Below, piece after piece: positions 11,770 to 23,687 of a stretch of 64,000 nt of DNA. The stretch comes from Caenorhabditis elegans (lineage: Eukaryota > Nematoda > Chromadorea > Rhabditida > Rhabditidae): positions 310,001-374,000 of the forward strand of contig NC_003284.9 in assembly GCF_000002985.6 (NCBI RefSeq). The letters are read 5' to 3'. The stretch's first letter is position 1; every line of letters begins with the position of its first letter. Both the position numbers and the translations under genes were made by a program. The notes below the pieces were generated by a model. It searched no databases. It was not told where the DNA came from and saw only the letters and a program-made list of their open reading frames with translations.

Positions 11770-12090
11770 TTCGAATGCTTATATCTCCGTGGAAAAAATT
11801 ATTATGACAAAGTGATTAACAACAAAGTTGTTTATCTTGAGTTGTTGTACAACTTTGTAGTTAATTGTTTTTTATCAAAAAAATCGGTGGTTGAGATATA
11901 CAGAGAGAAAGAGAAAGAAAATACAATCATGAAGTTGCGGCACTTCTCACAACTTTATCTCAACCACCAATTTTTTTGATAAAAAATGATCAACTACAAA
12001 GTTGTACTTTTGATTAAGATAAACAACTTTGTAGTTAATTACTTTGCCATAAAATTTTTTCCACTAAGATATAAGCATACAAAGTGAATG
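11770..12090. repeat. palindrome inside the 3.4-kb element
   Basis: TTATCTTGAGTTGTTGTACA with ACTTTGTAGTTAATTGTTTTT (11,830-11,875) and ATCGGTGGTTGAGATA (11,883) are inverted after a short purine-rich centre, as TATCTCAACCACCAATTTTT (11,950) and GATCAACTACAAAGTTGTAC (11,989). Confidence 0.8.
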
Positions 12091-12419
12091 CGATTTTTAA
12101 ACATAAGAGTTCTACTATACCTCCGGTTTTTGTCTAAGCTTGTGTGCTGAACATCCTAACTCAAAAAAACAACAAATATTGCAATTTTGTATAACATCTA
12201 ACAAAAATTTGAGAAGTTTTAAGAAAAAAAATTTCGAAAAAATTTTTGAATATTTTCATAAGGGGGGACCCTTATGATTCGAATTTCAAAATTGGAAATT
12301 CTACCGAAAAAACGTATTTTTTTGAAAAATTTTTCAAAACTTCTTTGATATCGTGGGAATAACTAAAATGTATTGTTTCTGTATATTTTTATGAGCAAGT
12401 TGCACTTATTTTAGTGTAT

Positions 12420-13175
12420 AGAACTAGCTTTTAGCATCGACTCTGCGATTTACAAGCGAAAGAAGCAACGATACTCCGATATTACGGGGTGCGCGTTGTT
12501 TACAGTTTCATTTTTATTGAACAATTTTTCCGTTTTCTCATCTTTTTCAACGTTTTAAAGCAATTTCGCTCGTATTTTATGCAATTTTCATAACAAAAAA
12601 TGTCGATAATTTTTGATTTTCTCATATTTTCGATAAAATTCGTACTATTCGGCAATTTTTTCGCAATTATCGTAGTTTTTGTTATGAGAATTGGATGTTC
12701 TTTCTTTTTTTCACTTTTTCTACTGTTTTTGGCAAAGAGAGACGGGATATTATAATTTTTGTTCTTTGAACTCTTATAAACTATGAAATAATGCAAAATT
12801 TAAAGATTGCCGAACAGCCACCGACCGTCGTGTCAAGCAGCGCGGAGACGATGGATGAACGCGGCGATATTGAAAATTCGCTTCAGTTTCCAAGGATTTC
12901 TTGAAAGAGGTAATATTTTAACTTATTTTAGCTTCAAATGTTTCTTTTATTTTTGCTATTATTCATGCTATCATTCATGGCAAAACCCCAAATTGACTTA
13001 ACTCTACCTTTAACTTTTCAGTTCATATTGTATTTTCGCAAACAAAACACAATTTTATACAAAAATGTATTTAATTTCAGATTAGCCAATCGGAAACGCC
13101 ACGGAAATCCATCTACAGAACAAACAAGTGCAGCAGAGACAGCGGATCGAGGGAAAATCCCGAAAAAATCTAATT
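12420..13175 (+). pseudogene. coding-like fragments inside the TTAA element
   Basis: Three short stretches have unusually protein-like frames: SIDSAIYKRKKQRYSDITG near 12,430-12,490, PPTVVSSSAETMDERGDIEN near 12,818-12,880, and SQSETPRKSIYRTNKCSRDS near 13,080-13,140. The last follows a good acceptor (TTAATTTCAG, 13,080) and runs to a stop. I could not join them into one frame with standard splice sites, so they look like remnants of a captured or decayed gene. Confidence 0.25.
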
Positions 13176-13425
13176 TTTTTGCATTTTTTGAAATTTTTCT
13201 TAAATAAATTTTATTGAGAACTGAAGTTAAATTTGAAAATTTTTCAGCTGAAATAAGTGAAAAAAGGAAGCATAAATTGTTTTCGCAATGCGCGCATAAT
13301 GCTCACGTCTGTTCGCAAAAACGCGCATAGTGCCCCCACTATGCCAGTGTTTTCATGTACTTTCTCAAAGCGTGCGCGAACCGCGTCTGAAGCATTATGC
13401 GTCCGTGGCGAATCACCTGTGTTAA

Positions 13426-16114
13426 TGCAATTGAACAAATCTTTGGATATAGTTTTATTTTGAAACTTTTCATTTTACCAAGATTTTTTGAGTTAGTACT
13501 GAATTTCATTGATTTCTATTAAGTTTTTCGAATAATTCAAAATGCTTAAAGCACAGGCTCTGTGAGTAATTATGTTAAATAAATTAATTCGACACATTTG
13601 AACAAAGCCGGACAAAACAATTTTTAGCCAAATATCTCAAATAGAGTTTCGAAAAAAATTGGAAAAATTGAGTTTGAATTTTGATGAAACTTTTTGAAAT
13701 CAGTTAATTAGTATGTTCCCCATATCAAACCCATTTAAAATCTATGATTGTTACTGAGAATTTGCAAAAATTGAAGCATTTTTCAGTTCAAACAGTAGGT
13801 ATAATCTGAAAATTTTTATATCTCAAAGAAAAAACATTTGTTGAAAAAATATCAAAAACCTTTTTAATTTTACTTTCAGAAAATATATTTTAAACTCCTG
13901 TAGCTAATCAGGTTCTAAAGTTTCGTCAGTCTTGACCACAGGTACCCGTGTTTTTTTAAAATTTCTGTTGTGATAGCTTGAGAATTTGGAAAGTTCTACA
14001 TTGGATAAGCAACTTTAAATTTTCCATTTTAAAAATGTTGTCTTTTTCATTTTCTTCTTCCTTTCCCCTTATTTTTTCTTTTTTTCTCTGTAGTTTTTGC
14101 TTCAAAAAATGATGTTTTTTTTCGTGTCGAAGAGGTTCAGACAGGCATACAACTCACACGAGATGATGAATGCATGTGCCTCTTGGCCGGGCCCCGTCTT
14201 CTAATGTCGAATGCTCTCTCAGCCCTTCACAAAATAGTAGGCGAATTTTGGAGAGTCATGTTGCGAGGGTTCGAGAAAAAGAAAATTTCAGTCAGCGCGC
14301 GCGCTGCGCCGCCACGTCCTTGTTTATGCCCTCTCCTTTCTTTCTCTTTCCGAGCTCCTTCACAAAATAGCAAAAAGCCAAAAATGCACATATACATACC
14401 GTGCAAAATTTCATTCTTTTTCTCACTTTCTTCATTTGAAAAAAAATACTGGTTGTCAGATTTGTCTCCATTTTTGTTTTCTCTTTCAATGATTCGGAAT
14501 TTTTTCTCATATTCATTAGAATCCAAAAAATCAATAATAGAAAAAACATAATCTATAGCATATTTTTACTACAAAATGTTTACCAGATATTGGCCGTTTC
14601 ATAAAGTGATTTTGAGCCGGCCGACAATTCTACAAAATGAGACGGTTCCCTTGATATTTTTCATTAAACTTTGATGATACTATATAGAAAAATATTTTTT
14701 CTATCTGAAAGTAAACTTTGTTTGATTTGGAACAACCGAAAAAGTGTTCAAAAATTGTCCGAAAGTGGCAAAGTGCCGGTGAAAATTGCCGAAAAATTGA
14801 CATCAATTTTCACCGGCAATTTTTAACTGTCGGACAATTTTTGAACACTTCCACGATATTTTAAAGTCAAATAAAAATTATTTTCAACAAAAGCCAATAT
14901 TTTTCTATATTGTACTATTAAATTTTGATGAAAAAAACCGTCTCGTTTTGTAAAATTGCCGAGCACCTTTCTTTGGACGTTTTCCATTAGTCACCCTCAA
15001 ATTTCATTCAAAATCTTATAATTAAACTTCGTGAACTTTGCGGTTAAATTTAACTTCTTAAACTTTTGGTCCAATTTTTTTGTCCCAATGTCGCTTTTTC
15101 AAACAAATCCATGGTACTTATGTACACTGGCAAGAATTTTGAAAACGGTCTTTTTTTAAATAAATTTTTTTGAAAATTTTTTTAAATCGACATTTTCAAA
15201 TAAATTTCCATTCACTTCGTCAACATTTTCAGCTTGAATAAACAATAAGCACTACTGAAGTTTCGTTAAATTTGGTTCCTATAAACATTTTGGCAGGAGA
15301 TGAATACCTTGAAACTAAAAACGATAGTTCTTCCCTATTTAAGGATCTTTAAAAATTGCTCAAAAATATTAATTTTTGATATTCAACTTTTGCCGACTTT
15401 TGTCTAGTTAAGTGCTTCCCAGTGGAAAACATTTTCAAAATAGGAAAACATAACGTTATTTTTTAAATCTAAGAAAAGTGAAAACTTAGTTTTCATTATT
15501 TTTTGAGAGTCGTCATGCGAAACAAATTCGTTCAGTTTTATGTTTCAATTATGTTTTAAATAATTATATTTCAACATTTGTATTTCAACATTGGTGCTCA
15601 AACATGCGAGAGAGCTCTGGATTTTTTTTGTGATTTTTCCAAAAATACCCACGTATTCCGCCTTTTAATAAAATATGTTATTTTTCTCTCAAACTCGTCA
15701 GTTTTTATTGACGAAATTGTTTTAAGAAACATGCCTACTTGCACGTACAAAAAAATCGATAAAATCAAAGACATACATTCCCTTTTCGTGACTGGCGTGT
15801 GCAAACACCACCACGCGCAGTTGCGTACTTTTTTCACGGGAACATTTTAGTCAGGTTTTTCTCGCGGTTTTCACGTAGATTGTGTCTTTTTTTCAAATAT
15901 TTTTTAAAATAAAATTCAACGAAAAAAATCGTTGATTCAAATTTGTCTTTTTTTTATAATTATGTTCAAAATTGAAATAATTGTCAGAAAAAAAGTGAAA
16001 TCAGTCATTTTTCTAGAAAAATAGTTTATATTTTTAAATATTTTTTCTTGCAAAGTCTCCAATATCCACTTACGGTCAATTTTGTGTTCGGTATATAAAC
16101 ATATATATTTTCAG
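13426..16114. other. spacer upstream of the 1,066-aa gene
   Basis: No gene is supported. It contains a palindrome (next entry) and a GC-richer patch at 14,150-14,360 (AGTCAGCGCGCGCGCTGCGC at 14,290), which could be promoter sequence for the downstream gene. The last bases, ATATATTTTCAG, form the splice acceptor directly before that gene's ATG. Confidence 0.45.
14600..14965. repeat. palindromic element, about 365 bp
   Basis: TTCTACAAAATGAGACGGTT (14,629) is mirrored by CCGTCTCGTTTTGTAAAATT (14,938). The centre is a tighter hairpin, CGGTGAAAATTGCCG with its complement TTTTCACCGGCAATTTTTA around 14,778-14,825. Confidence 0.8.
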
Positions 16115-19100
16115 ATGGCAAAAAACAAAACCTATGATCTCAGCAAACTGGAGGAATGGCTCACCGATGACTCAGTTGCTCATGGTACAAAAAACGCCCA
16201 ACAAAAACCGCTTTCAAGTCGATTATTATTATTATTTCAGAAATTCTGAACTATCACAAATCGGCAAACGCATTCAAGCGACTTGTCAAAAGTGGTAAAA
16301 AACGAGCAGTGACATTAGACGCATTTTGCGAAGGTGGGGAAAGAATCGAAGTGACAGCTGATCCGAAAAACCTCAAACTCATTTTGCTGATGTGGGAAGT
16401 TATTAAAAAGTGAGTTCTAATTGTAAGCTTTCTTGAAAATAAAAAAAAATTTAACGAAAAAAATTGTTCTGAAGTTCTCCTAAAAATTTAAAACAGTTTT
16501 TTGGGATTTCTTAAAATGTCCTATTGAAGATGGAGTAGCGTCAGTGTTTTGTCTAAAGACACTTACGATCAAATGTTTTTTAGATTTTACATAATATCCG
16601 GTCAAAGTTTTGGCAAATTTAAACAATTTTGAAAAATATGAGTTTTTGAGGAAATCCAAAGCAATGTAGCATGTTGCGATCTCTACAATGTTTTAATACG
16701 AATAATTATAACAAAATCAAAGTATAAAAAATGTAGGAAACAATTATTTTTTGACCGACTTCCAAAATTATGAGTGGTAGAAACTGAGTAATTTCCACTT
16801 TTTAACCGTAAACAAAAAATTTGCAAACATTTTTGAAACGTTTTATTAAGATATTTGATTATGGGTTTCGTTTTCCCCAAAATGTTTTAATTTTCTAAAT
16901 TTCAATTAACCACAAAAACGGGAACTTTTTGGAACGATTTGGAGAATTGAATGGTTTTATTTGCAGAAATGAATGCTCTGTTTTGTACTACTGTTCACGT
17001 TTTTGATTTGAAAGGTGGAAAACAGTATTTAAAAAAATTAAAACATTTTGGGGGAAATGAAACCTATAAGTACCAGATATTCTGTCATTTTGGCACCATA
17101 GGAGTTGTTTTTAACACTTTTCCCACTGGCGCTACTCCACCTTTAACATTTTTCGGGGTTCAAACTTTTGCTGAAAAAGCTTCTGTCACCAAGTATGTAA
17201 ATTTTCAGAGTCTACTTCAATCTAACAACTTTTCAAGTCGAGATCGACGAGGCGTTAGAGAAAAGCTGTTGTCTCTACCTTGAAATCAAAATTTTCCAAT
17301 TTAAAAAAGTGATCGAGTCGTGGAAGGAAAACGTGCGTGCCGTATTTTTAAGTTTCAAAAACACTTGTTCAAATTTCAGGGCAAACTGCCTCCGTCAAGT
17401 ATGGATTATGGAGATTGGGATTGTAGCAAGGCTTCTGCTAAAGTTGCCGAACAGATGATTCTGATTGCAAGAACTTATGCGGGAATGACCGAAGAGGTTG
17501 CTGTTCCTGATTTTGTAGCGTTGGAAAACATGCTAGAACATCACAAACTAAGATGGGAGGATCATAAGCAAAAGAAACCGATAGTGATGGCTGGCGCTGG
17601 TGATGCTCAAACCGGATGCTATCTTGCTCTCCGGACACTGCGGAAAGTCACTATGTTTGTGAAGGACGAGGAAATGGAATCAGGACGAGAAATGTGCAAT
17701 GCTATTTCTACAATGTAACCAAACCCACTGTCTACATTATTGTTTGATTAAATTCTAATTTCAGTTTGACTACTCATTTCGCAAAAAGAACCGGCGAGCT
17801 GAAAATTAACACTATGAACAGTTTCTACAAGGAGTACAGTCGAGATGATATCTGCACGGAAGCAACATTCTTCTTTCTTCCCAACATCTCAAAACTGGGA
17901 ATGGCAATGTTTGCAGAAGTCTATGCCTGCCATATCCCATTCTTCTCCGTCGTAATGTCAAATCGTCCCGTGTACTGGTACATGGGTCATCCTCGCTGTG
18001 AGTCATCATTTTTGAGTTCGCCTGCCTTACTGAACTTAAATCAAAACGCAAAAATTCATGCCTTAAGCAAATACTTCAGATCGTCTGCTAGCCAATTCTG
18101 GAAGATATCGACCATTTAGCTTCAAAAGTAACAATTAACTCTTACCTGTTTTTAATGTGAGACATTGCTTATTTTAGGACCCGTGCCAAACGAGATTCAT
18201 CTCGTGGAAAAGCAAAAACGCGTTTCGTGGATGCAATCACGCAACTACTATCGATACAGAACCCACAAGGTCGACTTCAAAAAATTGCTGAAAAAACAAA
18301 AAGAGTTTCCGAAAGCAAGAAGGTTTACACGGAATTTTTTGTACAACTGGGAGAAGGTAAATTCGGAAACAGCTTTGAAAATACACAACTAGCCCTAGCC
18401 CAAGGTACGATAAAAATAACTTTTTTGTTAAGTCAATCAAAAGCAAACTAAAAAAAAAAATTCAAAATCAAACTAATCAAAAGTTTAGCGAGAAACATTA
18501 ACTGCACTTGAAAATTTGTAAAATCATCCAAGAATGTCTCCAAATGACTGGCCATAAAAGTGGAAGTACGTAGTTAAAATTGATGTTTTCAGGAATAAAA
18601 TGATCTAACAGTTTTAACAAAATCAACGTTATTAGTTGCAGTAAAAGCTAAAAATCATAGTTCATTCATTCTATGTATGTAGTTTGATTTCACAATGTGA
18701 ACATCTTCTTTTAGTTCTCTAAATATTACTCCTTTTTTAAACTTGATATAAACATTTTTAATTTATAATATATTTCCAGAAAAATCGATATTTCAAAAAG
18801 ACTGATTTGATACTGGCAGTTACTCGTGGTCGCAAAGACCAAACTGATCACCACGCAAAGAAAGTGACGTTACCAGAAAAGAAGACGGATCACATCAAAA
18901 TGGTCGTGAAGCAAGATGTCGTGCAAGAAGAAATTTCTGTGCACCCTATGTTTTTGGATGAAATGGATATTGCTGATGATGATGAATACGATGCAATTGC
19001 TGGGCCAGAGCATCTGCCTGGATCTTCAGATTTTGCTGCGGATAGCAGTTCAAATGAGCTAGCCACGTCCACCACACCAGTATCTACGTCATCCGAGTTT

Positions 19101-22100
19101 TCACTACCATCATCGACGGCAGAGCTGAAAAAAGAAGACTCGCCAGGCGGGTGTTCCGGATTCCAGAATGAAATTCAAGTGAGTGATTTTTTCTGTTTAT
19201 AAAAATATGACTTTTTTAGAGCTCCATTAAACAAAATGCCAGCAGTGATGACGACTCGAAAACTTCCAAGATTTCTACACCACGTTCGTTTTTTTTCAAG
19301 CTTTTGTAACACTGACAGACAAACTATTGAATTTATTATATCTTATCACGGTTGTGAGTTGCGTCCGTTTAGGGCTGAAGTACTCTTCTGCATCCCAGGC
19401 ATTTGTTCTGTTGCTCAGATAAACTGCACCACCCACGAAACACTTACAAACCGCGCAGAAGCCTGCCAGTTCCTGTGTGGTCTCTAATCGTTGCCTGCTT
19501 GGGTGTCTGCAGAAAAGCCACGCAGGCAGCTGAAAACCACGCAGGCAACGTGCGAGGACCACACAGGAGCTCACAGGCTACTGCGCGGTTTCTACGCGTT
19601 TCGTGCGTGGTTCAGTTTGTCTGAGTGATAAGCCCATGCATTTCGAAGTAGTTGTACAAATTTCTTTAACTTTTCAAACCCTCCGAGATTAATTAACCGA
19701 GCGCCCCAGTCGCACGGCACCCTATTTCTTCATCAAGCATTTTTTAGGAATGCACGCTACATCCGAAACAAATCAACTCAATTCAATGGATTTTACTCTA
19801 AATTCTGATGAGAAAGTTGATTTTGCACTTGAACGCCCAATAGCCGCTACACCTCCCGAAGAAGAGCCTCCTGAGACAATGCTCGCCGAAGAAGAAGAAC
19901 AAAACGAATGGCAGCAACTGCTGATGGGAACCAAATACAAGTGTGCAACTCTTGGAGACGTTGTTCGACAATCAGTCATTCACCCAAACTACGCAGGTCG
20001 TCCGGACAAAAAGAGCAATCGGTTGGTGTCCAACAAACGGGAACAGAGAAAACGAAAGCCTGAAAAGGATGTTACTGAGCCGGCATCAGAGGAGGATCCG
20101 TATATGACTGCAGAAAGAAAGATTGATGAAGCTATTGCAAGTGAGTTAAAAATTTCAATGGTCGATTTTCCATATTTGCAAATTAATTTAAAAAAAAAAG
20201 AGAAGCTAACCTTCTAAAATCATTACCTATATATAAAAAAATAATTCCGTTTGTTCCGTAGTTTGTAGTCTGTGACGTCATAGCTTACAAAGGCAAGGCG
20301 TTTTCGGCTGTTGGAGGGATATTAGTTTGGGGTTGGTAGTGGGATATGGCCGGGGTACTGTAGTAGTACTGTAGAGGTACTGTAGGAGTACTGTAGGATT
20401 ACTGTAGTTTAGGAAAAATTGAGTTTTTGTCTTTTGAAGAGATATAGGTTTGGGGTTAGTGGTGGGATATGGTCGGGGTACTGTAGTAGTACTGTAGAGG
20501 TACTGTAGGAGTACTGTAGGATTACTGTAGTTTAGGAAAAAATGAGTTTTTGTCTTTTGAAGAGATATAGGTTTGGGGTTAGTGGTGGGATATGGTCGGG
20601 GTACTGTAGTAGTACTGTAGAGGTACTGTAGGAGTACTGTAGGATTACTGTAGTTTAGGAAAAAATGAGTTTTTGTCTTTTGAAGAGATATAGGTTTGGG
20701 GTTAGTGGTGGGATATGGTCGGGGTACTGTAGTAGTACTGTAGAGGTACTGTAGGAGTACTGTAGGATTACTGTAGTTTAGGAAAAAATGAGTTTTTGTC
20801 TTTTGAAGGGAAATTGGAAACTTCGGGAAAATTTTGGAATGTTCCAGAACCTGGAAAATTCTGGAAAGCTCTAGAACCTTCTGGAAAGTTCGAGAAAATT
20901 CTGGAATGTTCTAGAACCTTCTGGAAAATTCGAAAAAAAAATTCTGGGATTTTCTAGAACCTTCTGGAAAATTCTGAAAAGCTTTAGAACCTTCTGGAAA
21001 GGTCTAGAAAATTCTGGAATGTTCTAGAACCTTCTGGAATATTCGAGAAAATTCTGGAATGTTCTAGAACCTTCTGGAAAATTCGAAAAAAAATTCTGGA
21101 ATTTTCTAGAACCTTCTGGAAAATTCGAGAAAATTCTGGAATGTTCTAGAAGCTTCTGAAAAATTCGAGAAAATTCTGGAATGTTCTAGAACCTTCTGGA
21201 AAATTCGAGAAAATTCGTGAAAATTCTGGAATTGTTGTGGTGAGACCTATCGTGCTGAGACCCATTGTGGTGAGACCCTTAAAAATTTTGGGGGGGGGAA
21301 ATTCAAAATTTATGAGAACATTTTTTTGAGGGAAATTCAAGTTTTCTGAGAAACTATTTTTGTATTAGTACCTTCTGGAAGTTTCAAGAACTGGAAAATT
21401 TGGAAAAATTCTGGAATGTTCTAGAACCCCTGTAGGACTTTTTCTTTGTTTTGCTACAGCAATGTTCAAAGAACTTAGTAATTAATTATTCAGACTTCTC
21501 CAGTTAAGGAAAGTTTTTAAGTTATTAAAAAAAAGTATAGCTCTGTAGAATTTTTTCGAAAGCCTGATAATGACAATGTGTTGGGAGAAAAACCAGAAAA
21601 TTCTAATTGTCTCTGTGAGTTTTCTGAATCGTATACCATGGAAAGTGAAAATGCGATTTCATCGATAAAGTGCCAACTTTATTTTGATGAGGCATTTGTG
21701 AATGATTAAAAGGGCATCTATGTGTTTTACATTTTAAACTCCGCCAGCCGTTGGCCGCGCCGGAGGCGCGGTCATCGGCTGGTTTTTATATATTGTATGC
21801 TGTGGTTACTAACCGTTTTGTTTCATTTGAAACCGATTGCTAACTACCCAAAAGATAAACTCTTGCCGAGCTAAAGTACAATATATTTTTTTCAGCGGTT
21901 GCGCATCAAGGACGATTAAGACCTGCAGAGTCATATGAAAAACAACCTGTAGCCAAGAAAATCGAGTTGACTGTAGAAAACGCTACTGTGAATAACTTTC
22001 CAATACAAACTCAGATTCTTGCTGTCAATGATGCAAATGCTCCAACAGTTGAAAGAATTGCTATTCAACAGATTCAGTCTCAAGCACAACAGAAAACAAC

Positions 22101-23687
22101 GTCAGCCCCGGTTCCGATTGATTATTTGGAGCATCTTTTGAAAATGTATCCAGGACTATTGAGCAATGCGCTCAACACAACAGTGGGAACACCTCCGATG
22201 TTGTGGAATCAGCCCCTGGTTGCCAGCAGGTGTTCGAGTTTGGCTCAACACGACACTGTTGCTATGCCTCCTCACCAGAATTTGTTGAACACTCCCAATA
22301 AACTCCCTTCCCCGGCGTCTGCGCCCACAGGAGCACTCAATATTTCACAAATTTTAGGCTCAGACTATAATGGGCAAGCCTTGAAAAACTTGGAAAGAAT
22401 GGTTCCTCCAGAAAATTCGTCGGTTAATTGGAATTTGCTAAAACCGGTTAACATTCCTCAGCCTACAAGTTTAGATCGTCCGTATGCTGGGGTTTCGGTA
22501 TGTGATTGCTTAAATGATTTTGTCCAATTTGAGCGGAAATTTTTGAGAACAATCCCAAAATTGCGTTATTTTTTGCAGGATGGAAACACACTTCGAATGG
22601 CGACACCTCTACCTTCTTTCAATGGTAGGCCTCCATCGGTTGTTCGGCCTAGAACAGCGTTCGACATGAACATACCTTACGGCACTGATTCGAATTTTAT
22701 TGGAGCAAAACAATTCAAAAAAAATACGCTTTCGGTTGAGATGACGAATGCAAGACAACGAGCGAACAAGAAAAAGGAAAAAATGAAAGAAGTAGCGATG
22801 GCTGAGCAACATCGTCAGATGGCAAGTACACCGGTAGCGTCCAATATTCCAAACATTGGAATTCCGAAGATTGACCCTTTGGTGTTGCAACAGATGATTC
22901 TGGCCCAGCAACAGTTGTTAAATCGAAATATGATGGTATGCTCTGCATAATGTATTCTTTTGATTGAACACAGTTTTTCAAAATTTATTCACTCTGTATT
23001 TTGAAGGATAAAAATACAATACGTTTTTTAAGCGCTATTCACAGTGAACCTGGGGCTTTGATTTAGGACTGACAAACTGGACATCTGGTTTTACAAAGGT
23101 CATCTTTCAAGTATTCATGTCAAGTTCAAGATTTTACTAATTTCGGTTAAAAAAACTGTGTTAACGTACTGTGACAAGACAAAAATCATTAGGAACTATC
23201 AAAAAAAAATAGTTGAAAAACCTCTGCAACACCGAAAAATCCGGAGGACGAACGCCCGGTTTGCCAGCTCTTCTCTGATCTAAGAAAACTTCAAGCTGGA
23301 GACTGTAGCCGAAAAAGCACTTGTAGATTGCTTCCTGTTTGAAAATATTAAAAAATTAATTTCCGTACCAAAATGCACCGAAACTTGAAATGTTTATATT
23401 TTATTTCCAGGTCCCACAACTTCGCCCTAATGAAGTTCCTATGTTAAATCATCAGAATATCACTCAGCAGGTAACTGAAATAGGCGTATTCTAACTAAAA
23501 AATTGAGCATATATTGCAGCTACTAGCACAGTTCAATATCCGTCAAAACAACATGCAATTTTCTACTCCAGCTCCATTTCCTTCATTTTCAAATAATCCA
23601 ATGCCGGCCTGCCCATCGATGATTCCCTCTTTTCCGGTTTTCAGCCCAGATCAGTTACATCAGTTTAATGCAATCAATTTCAAGTAG
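16115..23687 (+). CDS. large protein of unknown family (14 exons, 1,066 aa)
   Basis: Exons 16115-16184, 16241-16409, 17209-17332, 17380-17714, 17765-17997, 18080-18127, 18178-18356, 18780-19178, 19220-19283, 19748-20140, 21896-22497, 22579-22935, 23411-23470 and 23520-23687 keep one frame through every GT-AG junction to TAG. The ATG follows directly on a TTTTCAG acceptor, suggesting SL trans-splicing. The N-terminal 390 residues look folded (mixed hydrophobic and charged, containing KPIVMAGAGDAQTGCYLALR). Next comes a very basic stretch (RYRTHKVDFKKLLKKQKEFP), an acidic and serine-rich linker (DEMDIADDDEYD), a glutamate-rich segment and an RKRKPEKD-type basic patch. The C-terminal half is glutamine-, asparagine- and proline-rich (QQIQSQAQQ; LVLQQMILAQQQLLNRN), typical of a disordered RNA- or chromatin-associated scaffold. 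I do not recognise the family. A zinc finger, RRM or helicase motif is not visible. Confidence 0.75.
16529..17146. repeat. TTAA-type palindromic element in intron 2 of the 1,066-aa gene
   Basis: The left edge GATGGAGTAGCGTCAGTG faces the right edge CACTGGCGCTACTCCACCTT plus TAA. Its left TTAA has been lost. Confidence 0.75.
19305..19632. repeat. GC-rich hairpin element in intron 9 of the 1,066-aa gene
   Basis: CTGACAGACAAACTATTG (19,310) and CAGTTTGTCTGAGTGATAAG (19,613) form the ends. Inner arms such as ACCGCGCAGAAGCCTGCCAG and its imperfect complement near 19,580-19,595 continue the hairpin. Confidence 0.75.
20331..20812. repeat. 123-bp tandem array, 4 units, rich in TACTGTAG
   Basis: GGGATATGG begins at 20,341, 20,464, 20,587 and 20,710, exactly 123 bp apart. 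Each unit carries five TACTGTAG octamers. It lies in intron 10 of the 1,066-aa gene and runs straight into the next repeat. Confidence 0.95.
20815..21236. repeat. 40-bp minisatellite made of heat-shock-element pentamers
   Basis: The repeat unit is TTCTGGAATGTTCTAGAACC followed by TTCTGGAAAATTCGAGAAAA. It parses as alternating TTCnn and GAAnn every 5 bp, that is, eight correctly phased HSF pentamers per 40-bp unit. The phase is kept for long runs (for example about 21,011-21,086) with a few indels. A final fragment is at about 21,378-21,427. It lies in intron 10 of the 1,066-aa gene. HSF binding is inferred from the motif, not shown. Confidence 0.9.
21238..21355. repeat. GTGGTGAGACCC and GGGAAATTCAAA modules
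   Basis: GTGGTGAGACCTATCGTGCT and GAGACCCATTGTGGTGAGAC are followed by two GGAAATTCAAnnTTTnTGAG blocks. The same pair of modules recurs at 34,018-34,145 and 39,298-39,605. Confidence 0.8.
21735..21783. repeat. strong GC-rich hairpin
   Basis: CCAGCCGTTGGCCGCGCC, GGA, then GGCGCGGTCATCGGCTGG form a near-perfect stem. Such hairpins are seen at Helitron 3' ends, but I cannot define a Helitron terminus here. Confidence 0.6.

Larger units (their letters stand above)
10004..13425. mobile_element. 3.4-kb TTAA-flanked DNA element with terminal inverted repeats
   Basis: The left end, TTAA then CAGGTGATTCGCCACGGACG and CATAATGC (10,004-10,035), is mirrored by the right end GCATTATGCGTCCGTGGCGA then ATCACCTGTG and TTAA (13,392-13,425). 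TTAA target duplications suggest piggyBac-type or PALTTAA-type mobility. Subterminal blocks with GCGAACG and TGCGCATTTTG are also inverted. No transposase ORF is visible, so the copy is non-autonomous. Inside, the short hairpin CATAAGGGTCCCCCCTTATG recurs in both orientations (10,300, 10,950, 10,985, 11,660, 12,258). Confidence 0.8.

Noticed and set aside
20271..20280. TGACGTCA, a CREB-type site
   Set aside because: A single 8-mer in an intron, expected by chance at this length.
22609..22981. Minus-strand ORFs opposite the 1,066-aa gene
   Set aside because: Shadows of exon 12 on the other strand.
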